A stretch of DNA of 12,217 bases from positions 1,154,983-1,167,199 of the forward strand of contig CP070660.1 in the NCBI GenBank assembly GCA_020355145.1, written 5' to 3'. Of the stretch, positions 1 through 6,671 are shown piece by piece. Origin of the DNA: Deltaproteobacteria bacterium. GTDB taxonomy: Bacteria; Desulfobacterota; DSM-4660; Desulfatiglandales; B25-G16. The number at the start of each line of letters is the position of its first letter. The stretch's first letter is position 1. The position numbers and the translations under genes are program-made. The notes under the pieces were generated by a model. That model had not been told where the DNA came from, ran no database searches, and saw only the letters and a list, made by a program, of their open reading frames with translations.

Positions 1-152
1 CAGGCCAGATATATGAAGTGGCAGAGACCGAAAAGGGGAATGAGGTGGTGCTTGATTTTGTTGCCAAGCAAGTGAAGGTGACGGGCACGGTTGAGGAGAC
101 TGAGGACATGAAGATAATCACCATCACTTCATATGAAGTCATCGGGGAATGA
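1..152 (+). CDS. 3' end of a small unrecognised protein (partial)
   Basis: An open frame runs into the window from the left edge (codons in phase from base 3) and stops at TGA 150-152, giving the last 49 residues. The fragment alternates hydrophobic and polar residues (VVLDFVAKQVKVTGTVEE, then MKIITITSYEVIGE), which suggests beta strands and looks like the end of a small beta-barrel or OB-like domain. I do not recognise a family and the N-terminus, including any signal peptide, is outside the window. About 78 bp separate it from kamA, on the same strand, so it may be the upstream member of the same transcript. A small inverted repeat (ATCGA-GAG-TCGAT, 160-172) follows its stop; it has no T-run and is too short to call a terminator. 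Confidence 0.55.
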   Translation, partial: GQIYEVAETEKGNEVVLDFVAKQVKVTGTVEETEDMKIITITSYEVIGE

Positions 153-230
153 CCTGAAAATCGAGAGTCGATCTCACAGGACAGGGGGGGTTTTCCTCTG
201 GGTTTCTAAAAGGATGGGAGAAAATGAGGG

Positions 231-1595
231 ATGCTAAAGAAAAGGCTTAGCACGGAGGACTTTGGCCCCCCTAGTCCTGATGGCGGGCTTGGCAAATGGA
301 AACTCGATGCCGCTATTCGTTCTGCAAAGAAAAACATTAATGGGCAAGAGATCCCAATCCGAAAGGGCTCTTATGTTCCGAGATTCCGATCCAGCATCCG
401 CACCCTGGACTTCCAGAGACAATTTTTCCCCAGGGCAAGCCTCAAGGAATGGGACGATTGGCGCTGGCAACTGCGGAACCGAATCACTCATCTTCATGAG
501 CTGGAATGTATCTTACAGCTCTCTGAGGATGAGCGCAATGCCATTGTCCGCCATGGTACCTGGTTTCCTATAGCTATAACGCCTTACTATGCAAGCCTAC
601 TTGACCCAAATGACCCCTCACAACCTCTGCGCCGTACAGTGGTACCTCTGATCTACGAGCATCTACGACCTCCTGACGAAGCCCGAGATCCCCTAGCGGA
701 AGAGGGCGACAGTCCAGTGCCAGGCTTGGTCCACCGATATCCGGACCGTGTTCTTTTTCTCGCCACGGATTTTTGTGCAACCCACTGCCGGTACTGCACC
801 CGTTCTCGACTCGTGGGGAATGGAAGTAAATCTCACTTCAATATGGCTCAATTGAAGAGCGCTATTGCCTACATCGAAGAGTCGCCCACTGTCCGGGATG
901 TCCTCCTTTCAGGCGGGGACCCATTGACCGTCTCAGACGAAAAACTGGAATGGCTTCTTTCCCGGTTGTGCCGAGTACGCCATGTGGAGTTCCTGAGAAT
1001 AGGCACCAAAGTCCCTGTGGTTTTACCACAGCGCATTACGGCAGCCTTCGCTCGGATGCTGAGACGCTATCATCCCCTATGGATGAGCATCCATTTCACC
1101 CATCCAGATGAGCTGACACCGGAGGTAAATCGGGCCTGTGAACGCCTTGCAGACGCCGGTATCCCTCTAGGAAGCCAGACCGTTCTCCTTGCCGGGGTCA
1201 ATGACAATCTAGAGACCATGAAACAGCTGATGCATGGCCTCCTCAGAATTAGGGTCAGGCCCTACTATCTCTATCAATGTGACCCCGTCGAGGGATCGGC
1301 CCATTTCAGGACACCCGTAGCAAAAGGTATGGAGATTATCCAGGGTTTGCGTGGTCACACGACTGGGTATGCAGTACCAACTTATGCGGTTGACGCCCCT
1401 GGCGGGGGCGGCAAAATTCCACTGCTTCCAAGATACCTTGTTGGACGCGACGGCGGTGATGTATTGCTCAAAAACTACGAAGGGCATATCTATCGTTATC
1501 CCGATCCAGGCGGCAATTTGGGTCCAAGAAGCCACTCAAACCGTCATGATATTCAGGATACGGGGGAATTTGATGAGGATAGGAATCACCTATGA
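231..1595 (+). CDS. kamA: Lysine 2,3-aminomutase, KamA-family radical SAM enzyme
   Basis: A 454-residue radical-SAM, PLP-dependent aminomutase predicted to convert L-lysine to L-beta-lysine in the cytoplasm. Visible: the cluster motif CATHCRYC (Cys182, 186, 189), directly followed by Arg191 where KamA binds the substrate carboxylate; the SGGDPL segment (227-232) of the SAM site; and the PLP loop PGGGGKIP with Lys395. Asp351 (YQCDP) and Asp388 (VDAPGG) match the two aspartates that hold the lysine side-chain amine in clostridial KamA; these are replaced in glutamate 2,3-aminomutases, so lysine is the likely substrate. Similarity to clostridial KamA begins near residue 70 (LKEWDDWRWQLRNR), leaving an N-terminal extension of about 65 residues and a short polar C-terminal tail. 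ATG 231 was chosen because GGGAG (216-220) lies 10 nt upstream. Its end overlaps the next gene by 23 nt. It has the residues for activity; assignment by eye, high certainty for family, good for substrate. Confidence 0.93.
   Translation: MLKKRLSTEDFGPPSPDGGLGKWKLDAAIRSAKKNINGQEIPIRKGSYVPRFRSSIRTLDFQRQFFPRASLKEWDDWRWQLRNRITHLHELECILQLSEDERNAIVRHGTWFPIAITPYYASLLDPNDPSQPLRRTVVPLIYEHLRPPDEARDPLAEEGDSPVPGLVHRYPDRVLFLATDFCATHCRYCTRSRLVGNGSKSHFNMAQLKSAIAYIEESPTVRDVLLSGGDPLTVSDEKLEWLLSRLCRVRHVEFLRIGTKVPVVLPQRITAAFARMLRRYHPLWMSIHFTHPDELTPEVNRACERLADAGIPLGSQTVLLAGVNDNLETMKQLMHGLLRIRVRPYYLYQCDPVEGSAHFRTPVAKGMEIIQGLRGHTTGYAVPTYAVDAPGGGGKIPLLPRYLVGRDGGDVLLKNYEGHIYRYPDPGGNLGPRSHSNRHDIQDTGEFDEDRNHL
1562..1566 (+). 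promoter_or_regulatory. Ribosome binding site deciding the start of the first ATP-grasp gene
   Basis: A GGGGG run inside the end of kamA sits 6 nt before ATG 1573. The frame is open back to 1351, but the extra 74 residues would lie over KamA's conserved PLP loop and do not resemble an ATP-grasp N-terminus, whereas the protein from 1573 begins with the typical MRIGITYDL strand. This supports 1573 as the true start. Confidence 0.6.
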
Positions 1596-2553
1596 TCTCC
1601 GCGAAGATTACCTTGCCAAAGGGCTCAGCGAGGAGGAAACAGCTGAATTTGATCCTGATGAAACCATTCAAGCCATCCAACAGTGCCTCCAGGATTTGGG
1701 TTACGAAACAGGCCGAATAGGCAACATCAAAAATCTGACAGGACGCCTGGTAGCTGGCGACAGATGGGATATGGTTTTCAATATCGCAGAGGGATTCAGG
1801 GGATTTGGCAGGGAGGCACAGGTCCCTGCTCTATTGGAAGCCTATGATATACCTTATACCTTCTCAGATCCTATGGTGCTCTCCCTTACACTTCATAAGG
1901 CAATGACTAAGCGCGTAGTCCACGACCTCGGTGTTCCTACGCCAGATTTTTACGTTATCGAGCAACAATCCGATGTGGCAAAGGTTGATCTTTCCTTCCC
2001 TCTTTTTGCTAAACCCGTGGCTGAAGGTACCGGGAAAGGAATTAACGCGGCATCAAAGACCTGGAACCAGAGCCAGCTCTTATCGGTGTGTACGAGGCTT
2101 ATAACAACATACAAACAGCCTGTCCTCATCGAGAACTTTCTCCCTGGCCGGGAGTTTACAGTAGGGATTATGGGATCTGGAAAAGATGCCGTGGCCATTG
2201 GCGTGCTGGAGGTGATCCTGCGGGAAAATGCAGAACCTGATGCTTACTCCTATTTGAATAAGGAAAGATGCGAGAGCCTGGTGGAATATCGACTGGCTGA
2301 AGATACAATGGCGGAGATGGCTAAAGAGATAGCCCTGACTTCCTGGCGAGGGCTTGGATGCAGGGATGCGGGACGGATCGACATTCGGGCCGATACGGAT
2401 GGTATCCTAAACTTCTTGGAAGTGAACCCTCTCCCCGGGCTGCATCCCCAACATTCGGACCTTTGCATCATCGCCAACAGGGTGGGCATGGCATACAGGG
2501 CCCTTATTGAAGCGATTGTACACTCGGCTATCACTCGTATTTACGAAGACTAG
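1573..2553 (+). CDS. D-Ala-D-Ala-ligase-like ATP-grasp enzyme (first of two)
   Basis: A 326-residue cytoplasmic ATP-grasp ligase expected to activate a carboxylate as an acyl phosphate and join it to an amine. Order: a pre-ATP-grasp strand (MRIGITYDL, 1-9), the DMVFNIAEG element (66-74) also seen in Ddl-type proteins, ATP-binding lysine Lys147 (FPLFAKPVAEG) with a glycine-rich loop EGTGKGI (151-157), the hinge/grasp segment VLIENFLPGREF (184-195), and the metal-binding end GRIDIRAD (267-274) with FLEVNPLPGL (281-290; Glu283, Asn285). It is about the length of Ddl (300-370), but the glycine-rich loop and the C-terminal loop (PLPGLHPQHSD) differ from the Ddl forms GSSVG and SPGMT, so the acceptor need not be D-alanine. 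It lies directly after kamA with a 23-nt overlap, suggesting beta-lysine or a derivative as a substrate; that is inference. Confidence 0.85.
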   Translation: MRIGITYDLREDYLAKGLSEEETAEFDPDETIQAIQQCLQDLGYETGRIGNIKNLTGRLVAGDRWDMVFNIAEGFRGFGREAQVPALLEAYDIPYTFSDPMVLSLTLHKAMTKRVVHDLGVPTPDFYVIEQQSDVAKVDLSFPLFAKPVAEGTGKGINAASKTWNQSQLLSVCTRLITTYKQPVLIENFLPGREFTVGIMGSGKDAVAIGVLEVILRENAEPDAYSYLNKERCESLVEYRLAEDTMAEMAKEIALTSWRGLGCRDAGRIDIRADTDGILNFLEVNPLPGLHPQHSDLCIIANRVGMAYRALIEAIVHSAITRIYED

Positions 2554-2572
2554 CTTGGGACGTGTTCTTGGC

Positions 2573-3601
2573 ATGTATAAAAAGTTGATTGGCGTAGTCC
2601 ACAATTTACCGGTTCGTTCGGGTGATGCCTTTTCAGAGGCCTCCTTGGACATCTATACGCAAGTTGAGAACATTGAAAAGGCCCTTAAGCAGCTGGGGTA
2701 TCCATCAGTTCGCATCCCCTTTACGAGGGGTGTCATTGACTTCATTCAAAGAATAAGGGAGGAAAAGGTGGAAATGGTTTTCAACCTGTGCGAAACCCTG
2801 GACGAGGATCCACGTTTTGCAGGGCACCCGGCCGCCGTCCTTGAACTACTAGGGATCCCCTTTTCGGGTTCGCCTTCAATGGCTATTATGCTCACAACGG
2901 ATAAACTTGTGACCAAACGCCTATTAAAGGCCATGAGGATAATGACTCCGAACTACCTTGTTTACGATAACATGTCTCCCTTTTACCCTGCGGTCCTAAG
3001 GTTTCCTGTCATTGTCAAACCGAGGTTTGAAGACGCCAGTATCGGCATCGACCAAGAGTCGATTTTCGAGGATGAAATAGGACTCGGTAAGGAACTCGAG
3101 GGATTTTTTAACCGTTTTGGTACTCTTTTGGTAGAAGAATATGTAGCTGGTAGGGAGTTTAATATTTCCATTTTCGGATATCCTTCACCAAGAGTCCTTC
3201 CAATAGCAGAAATGGATTTTTCCGGCTTTCCCAAAGAACTCTACCACATTGCGGGTTACCGGGCCAAATGGGAAAAGGCCTCTTTTGAATATCGCAACAC
3301 ATCACCAAGCTTCCCACAAGAACTACCCCATGACCTACTGAAAGAATTGGAAATAACAGGAATGGTGTGTTTTTGCCTCCTTATGCTCAGGGATTATGGA
3401 CGAGTTGATGTGAGAGTCGATGACCTTAGGCAGATCCATGTCCTGGAGGTTAATGCAAATCCATGCCTGAGCCCTGATGCCGGATTTGCAGCGGCTGTCC
3501 AACAGGCCGGCATGTCGTATACCGAGATGGTAAGTCAGCTTGTAGATTTCATTGAACGAAGATCAAGGAACAATGTACGTCAGGCCTCTCATACCTCATG
3601 A
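2573..3601 (+). CDS. D-Ala-D-Ala-ligase-like ATP-grasp enzyme (second of two)
   Basis: A 342-residue ATP-grasp ligase, a diverged paralogue of its upstream neighbour. Visible: N-terminal strand MYKKLIGVVHN, the VEMVFNLCE element (66-74), the Ddl-like stretch LLGIPFSGSPSMA (92-104), ATP lysine in FPVIVKPRFEDASIGI (144-159), grasp segment LLVEEYVAGREFNISI (185-200), metal-binding GRVDVRVD (276-283) and LEVNANPCLSPDAG (291-304). The DASIGI and NPCLSPDAGF loops are typical of Ddl-like proteins that are not proven D-Ala-D-Ala ligases. I chose ATG 2573, 19 nt after the previous stop, with GGGA (2557-2560) upstream; ATG 2507 is in frame but would add 22 residues unlike the family and overlap the previous gene by 47 nt. 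The pair suggests two successive amide-bond steps, or two subunits. Substrates cannot be read from the sequence. The last 29 nt overlap the acetyltransferase gene. Confidence 0.85.
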   Translation: MYKKLIGVVHNLPVRSGDAFSEASLDIYTQVENIEKALKQLGYPSVRIPFTRGVIDFIQRIREEKVEMVFNLCETLDEDPRFAGHPAAVLELLGIPFSGSPSMAIMLTTDKLVTKRLLKAMRIMTPNYLVYDNMSPFYPAVLRFPVIVKPRFEDASIGIDQESIFEDEIGLGKELEGFFNRFGTLLVEEYVAGREFNISIFGYPSPRVLPIAEMDFSGFPKELYHIAGYRAKWEKASFEYRNTSPSFPQELPHDLLKELEITGMVCFCLLMLRDYGRVDVRVDDLRQIHVLEVNANPCLSPDAGFAAAVQQAGMSYTEMVSQLVDFIERRSRNNVRQASHTS

Positions 3602-4061
3602 CAGGGAAAGGATAGTGAGACTTCTAGGGCAAAGAGGAATCTTTAATGAGGGGGAGATCCAAGTGGCCCTGGAGGTTATCGATGAGACCCTCCATGGACC
3701 CATGAGGAAAGCCTATCAAATCTTCTGCGCCCTCGATCGTAGTGGCACCCTTGCAGGGTATATTTGCTTTGGGCCAGTACCGATGACTGACGACTCTTAT
3801 GATCTCTACTGGATTGTAGTCGATGAAAAATTTTCACGAAAAGGGGTCGGGGGAAAGCTCCTCGGATTCATGGAGGAATTTGTGACCAGAGAAGGGGCCA
3901 GGCGTATCTATGCGGAAACCTCCTCGACGCCGCCTTACGAGCCCGCAACCTCCTTCTATGAAAAACACGGCTACCAGGTAGTGGGCGTGCTGAAGGATTT
4001 TTATCGGGACGGGGACCACAAGATGATATTTATGAAGGGAGTTTGCGGGAGGCCTGTATAA
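3573..4061 (+). CDS. Small GNAT-family N-acetyltransferase
   Basis: A 162-residue GCN5-related acyltransferase, expected to move an acyl group from a CoA thioester to an amine. Visible: a beta strand MYVRPLIPHD with helix RERIVRLLGQRGIF (1-24), the central strands AGYICFGPV (61-69) and DLYWIVVDEKF (77-87), the acetyl-CoA pyrophosphate loop RKGVGGKLL (89-97), and the C-terminal block EPATSFYEKHGYQVVGVLKDFY (123-144), where FYEKHGY is the usual GNAT end motif. It is one domain of ordinary size. ATG 3573 is chosen over an upstream TTG at 3552 because AAGGA (3565-3569) precedes it and the resulting N-terminus fits the family. It overlaps the second ATP-grasp gene by 29 nt. Pairing with kamA recalls AblA/AblB of N-acetyl-beta-lysine synthesis, but AblB is a longer protein, so this is an analogue at most. 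Its acceptor is unknown. Confidence 0.87.
   Translation: MYVRPLIPHDRERIVRLLGQRGIFNEGEIQVALEVIDETLHGPMRKAYQIFCALDRSGTLAGYICFGPVPMTDDSYDLYWIVVDEKFSRKGVGGKLLGFMEEFVTREGARRIYAETSSTPPYEPATSFYEKHGYQVVGVLKDFYRDGDHKMIFMKGVCGRPV
4047..4052 (+). promoter_or_regulatory. Shine-Dalgarno site for the fused nucleotidyltransferase gene
   Basis: GGGAGG lies within the last codons of the acetyltransferase gene, 10 nt before ATG 4063. It supports that start and translation from the same mRNA, since only one base separates the two genes. Confidence 0.6.
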
Positions 4062-4062
4062 G

Positions 4063-5439
4063 ATGAAGGCTCTAATAATTGCTGCGGGTAAAGGGAGCAG
4101 GTTCAGTGAATTAACAGAAAATACACCTAAGCCTCTTATTCCTATCCTGGGGCTCTCCTTAATTGAGAGAGTAATATTAACCGCAAAAGAAGCTGGTATT
4201 AGAGAATTTGTGGTAGTTGTCGGTTATTTAGGAGAAAGGATAAGGGCAGTCTTAGGAAATCGAGACCGGTTCAGGGTAAAAATAGACTACATAGATAACG
4301 ACGAATGGAAAAAAGGTAATGGAATTTCCGTTTTGAAGGCTAAGCAATTGCTAAATGAAAACTTTTTCCTGCTGATGTCGGATCACATTTTTGACGCTCG
4401 TATTCTAAAAGGACTTGTCAATTATGATATGAAAGGCTCTGTCGTCCTGGCAGTTGACAGAAAAGAAGCGCTGTCGGGTGATACTAAAGTCCTTGAAAAC
4501 AATGGAAAGATTGTTGAGATAGGCAAGGATATAGAGAATTCAAATTGTATAGATACCGGCATCTTCTTGTGCTCACCAAAGATATTTTCATATCTGGAAG
4601 AATCTGCAAAAGAGGCTAAAACTGAACTTTCAGATGGTATTGTCGGGGCTGCCAGGAATGACGACGCCGAGGTTTTCGATATATCCCTAATCAATCCCTA
4701 TATTCCTATTATGCGCAAAGAGATCAAAGCCTTATGGATGGATATAGATACAAAGGACGATATAGTTGAAGCAGAAAAACTCCTGATTGAAAATGCCTGT
4801 AAAGGGAGGAACGATCTCCTTGCAACATATGTGAATAAGCCAATAGAGAACTTTGTTGTTAAACGGGCGGTAAAAAAAGGAATAACACCCAATCAGATTA
4901 CTATTTTGACCAATATAGTCGCTTATGTATCCACAATCTTATTCCTCAAAGGCCATCTATTATTGGCTACTCTTATCACCTTCATTGTATCGTTTATGGA
5001 CGGCGTAGATGGAAAACTATCAAGAGTGAAGATATCACCTTCTCACCTTGGAAAGATGGAGCATGCCTTTGATTTCCTCTTTGAGCACTCCTGGTACATT
5101 GCTTTGGCCTTTTATTTATCAAGAACCCATGGCTTGACATCAATTATGCTGGTAACATTCATAATCCTCTTTGATTGTTTTTCTTACTATTGCCAGCAAG
5201 CCTTTGAAGAGGTAAAAAGAGGTTATCAAATTGTAGATTATGGAGAACTTGAAAGAATATTTAGAAAATTTGATGGCAGAAAAAACACCTATATCATTCT
5301 TATCCTGTTTGGAGTTTTACTTAATTCACCATTTTACTCTATGATTATTATGACTTTCTGGTCATTTGTAAGCGCAGGATTTTATTGTCTACGGGCAATG
5401 AAACACTTATATGATTTAGATCAAAAAGAATACCTCTAA
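4063..5439 (+). CDS. Fused nucleotidyltransferase / CDP-alcohol phosphatidyltransferase (IPCT-DIPPS-like)
   Basis: A 458-residue two-domain enzyme. Residues 1-245 are a nucleotidyltransferase: AAGKGSRF (7-14), TPKPLIPI (21-28), GNGISVLKA (86-94), metal aspartate in LMSDHIF (Asp107), and WMDIDTKDD (225-233). Residues 255-445 are a membrane CDP-alcohol transferase: about five or six hydrophobic helices and the signature DGVDGKLSR (313-321). The order matches inositol-1-phosphate cytidylyltransferase/di-myo-inositol-phosphate synthase; cytidylyltransferase fusions for phosphonates or choline are alternatives. The second half of the signature departs from consensus: with Gly330 as the usual glycine, the two following aspartates fall on His334 and Phe338, while Glu333 and Asp337 sit one residue earlier. 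Activity is plausible if the helix is shifted by one residue. It starts one base after the acetyltransferase stop, but is clearly more AT-rich (three of four lines counted were 28-38% GC, one 43%, against 55% for one line of kamA), suggesting separate acquisition. Confidence 0.85.
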   Translation: MKALIIAAGKGSRFSELTENTPKPLIPILGLSLIERVILTAKEAGIREFVVVVGYLGERIRAVLGNRDRFRVKIDYIDNDEWKKGNGISVLKAKQLLNENFFLLMSDHIFDARILKGLVNYDMKGSVVLAVDRKEALSGDTKVLENNGKIVEIGKDIENSNCIDTGIFLCSPKIFSYLEESAKEAKTELSDGIVGAARNDDAEVFDISLINPYIPIMRKEIKALWMDIDTKDDIVEAEKLLIENACKGRNDLLATYVNKPIENFVVKRAVKKGITPNQITILTNIVAYVSTILFLKGHLLLATLITFIVSFMDGVDGKLSRVKISPSHLGKMEHAFDFLFEHSWYIALAFYLSRTHGLTSIMLVTFIILFDCFSYYCQQAFEEVKRGYQIVDYGELERIFRKFDGRKNTYIILILFGVLLNSPFYSMIIMTFWSFVSAGFYCLRAMKHLYDLDQKEYL

Positions 5440-5445
5440 GAGGTA
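5431..5445 (+). other. Small hairpin over the stop codon of the fused transferase gene
   Basis: TACCTC-TAA-GAGGTA is a perfect inverted repeat whose 3-nt loop is the stop codon. No T-run follows, so it is not a classical intrinsic terminator; it may protect the mRNA end or be chance. Confidence 0.3.
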
Positions 5446-5569
5446 AGAACACTGCATCATGCTGAGTATTTTCCAGTAATTATGCCAAGTCATTAAGGAG
5501 ATATAATTATCTATAATTCTACCTAATTAAGGCCTCTTTGTCCAAGTATTATCTGCGAATCTGGACTCT

Positions 5570-5596
5570 CCAATGTGTCAGATTCTTGACACTTGG
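5570..5596. terminator. Hairpin between converging operons, possible transcription end signal
   Basis: CCAATGTGTCA (5570-5580) and TGACACTTGG (5587-5596) form a 10-bp stem with a single bulged T and a 6-nt loop (GATTCT). It lies between the end of the plus-strand operon (5439) and the end of tatC (5624), where a bidirectional terminator is expected. Neither strand has a clear T-run next to the stem, so termination is unproven. The rest of 5440-5623 holds a weaker AT-rich inverted repeat (AGATA-TAAT-TATCT, 5499-5512) and no gene. Confidence 0.4.
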
Positions 5597-5623
5597 TCAC
5601 CCTTCAACTTTAGGGATACCTGA

Positions 5624-6349
5624 TCATTCCCTCTTTTTTCTATGGGCCCCTTTGGAGATAATGATACTAACCTCATATAGGACAATTAGGGGCAGTGCCA
5701 TCATTATCTGTGTGGCAACATCCGGAGGGGTTAGGATTGCGGATAGGATAAATGAACATAGTATGGCAAACTTGCGGAATCTCTTCATTGACTCTGGATT
5801 AATCAGGCCGATCTTGGTCATAAAAAAGGCTACTACAGGTAGCTCGAAAACCAGACCGAACGCTAAAAGCAACCTTATCGCAAAGGAGAAGTACTGCTTT
5901 ACAGAGGGTAGTGCCTGGATGTCCTCGGTGGCAAAACTCAGAAAAAATTGGAAGCCATAAGGAAAAACAACAAGGTATCCGAAAAGAGAGCCGGCAACAA
6001 AGAGGATACTGGAAAACGATACAAATGGGATAAGATATCTCTTTTCCCTCTGGTAAAGGGCAGGGGCCAAAAACATCCATAACTCATAAAAGATAATGGG
6101 TATGGCTAAAATAATGGCGGCAATAAGGGCCACCTTAATATAGGCTATAAACATCTCAGGGAGACTGGTAAAGATAAGGCTACTCTCAGCAGGGAGAACC
6201 TTCGTTAGGGGCAAAATAAGAAGAGAGAAAAGTTGTTTAGAAAAGATATAAGAGATGACAAATCCGATACCTATGGCTATCGCACAGATGACCAATCTTC
6301 TCCTGAGCTCTTCTAAGTGGCCTATGAATGGCTGTTTTTCATCCTTCAT
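5624..6349 (-). CDS. tatC: Twin-arginine translocase subunit TatC
   Basis: A 241-residue inner-membrane protein, the receptor for twin-arginine signal peptides in the Tat system, which exports folded proteins. Visible: the N-terminal signature HLEELRRRL (11-19), six hydrophobic segments spread over residues 20-232, PALYQREKRY with Glu102 equivalent to the signal-binding glutamate of E. coli TatC, Glu169 in FGLVFELPV, and the conserved LTPPD (206-210) before the last helices. Length and motifs are complete. It overlaps the TatB-like gene by 11 nt; AGAGG is immediately before the ATG, too close to be a good ribosome site, so translation is probably coupled to the upstream gene. Expected partners are the TatB-like neighbour and possibly another TatA elsewhere. 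No oddity besides the short spacing. Confidence 0.96.
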   Translation of the reverse strand: MKDEKQPFIGHLEELRRRLVICAIAIGIGFVISYIFSKQLFSLLILPLTKVLPAESSLIFTSLPEMFIAYIKVALIAAIILAIPIIFYELWMFLAPALYQREKRYLIPFVSFSSILFVAGSLFGYLVVFPYGFQFFLSFATEDIQALPSVKQYFSFAIRLLLAFGLVFELPVVAFFMTKIGLINPESMKRFRKFAILCSFILSAILTPPDVATQIMMALPLIVLYEVSIIISKGAHRKKRE

Positions 6350-6671
6350 CCTCTTTTTTCTCCGCGATGGATTCCTCCTCTTCCCCCTTACTATCCTCTT
6401 CTTTTATATCATCCTCTTCTTTTATCGCCTCCCCTATTTCGGATCCACTTATTAGACCACTTACAGAGTCGGCCAAATCTTCCTCCATCCCCTTGAGTTC
6501 GTCCCCCACCTCCCCTATATCGAGGTTTGCCTTTACCTCATCAGTCGCCCTTCTGAACTCGGCAATTCCCCTGCCAAGGGCCCTGGCCAAATCAGGCAAC
6601 TTCTTTGGACCGATAACAATCAAGGCAATCGCAAGGATCAAGATCACTTCAGGCATACCTATTCCAAACAT
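6339..6671 (-). CDS. tatB: Sec-independent translocase subunit, TatA/TatB family (TatB-like)
   Basis: A 110-residue membrane protein of the Tat pathway. A single N-terminal membrane helix (about residues 5-21) is followed by the hinge GPKKLPDLARALG and an amphipathic helix to about residue 48. Glu8 in the membrane helix and the GPKKLP hinge are TatB-like; TatA normally has a polar Gln there and an FG hinge. The last 27 residues contain 15 acidic ones, an unusually charged cytoplasmic tail. The gene precedes and overlaps tatC by 11 nt. GGAG (7 nt before ATG) is a good ribosome site. No second TatA-like gene is beside it, so this protein may act as both TatA and TatB, or tatA may be elsewhere. 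The gene-free region upstream should hold its promoter; I could not identify one with confidence. Confidence 0.88.
   Translation of the reverse strand: MFGIGMPEVILILAIALIVIGPKKLPDLARALGRGIAEFRRATDEVKANLDIGEVGDELKGMEEDLADSVSGLISGSEIGEAIKEEDDIKEEDSKGEEEESIAEKKEDEG

Noticed and set aside
1351..1572. Upstream extension of the first ATP-grasp frame
   Set aside because: It lies over KamA's conserved PLP loop in another frame, the added 74 residues do not resemble an ATP-grasp N-terminus, and a better start with a GGGGG ribosome site is at 1573.
1573..3601. Naming the ATP-grasp pair ddl
   Set aside because: The substrate loops differ from housekeeping D-Ala-D-Ala ligases and the context is kamA, not cell-wall genes; alr is in a different, opposite operon.
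3573..4061. Calling the GNAT ablB (beta-lysine acetyltransferase)
   Set aside because: It is much shorter than AblB and only the generic acetyl-CoA motif is shared; kamA proximity alone is not enough for the name.
5538..5960. Plus-strand open frame of 140 codons opposite tatC
   Set aside because: It is antisense to well-conserved tatC and has no recognisable features.
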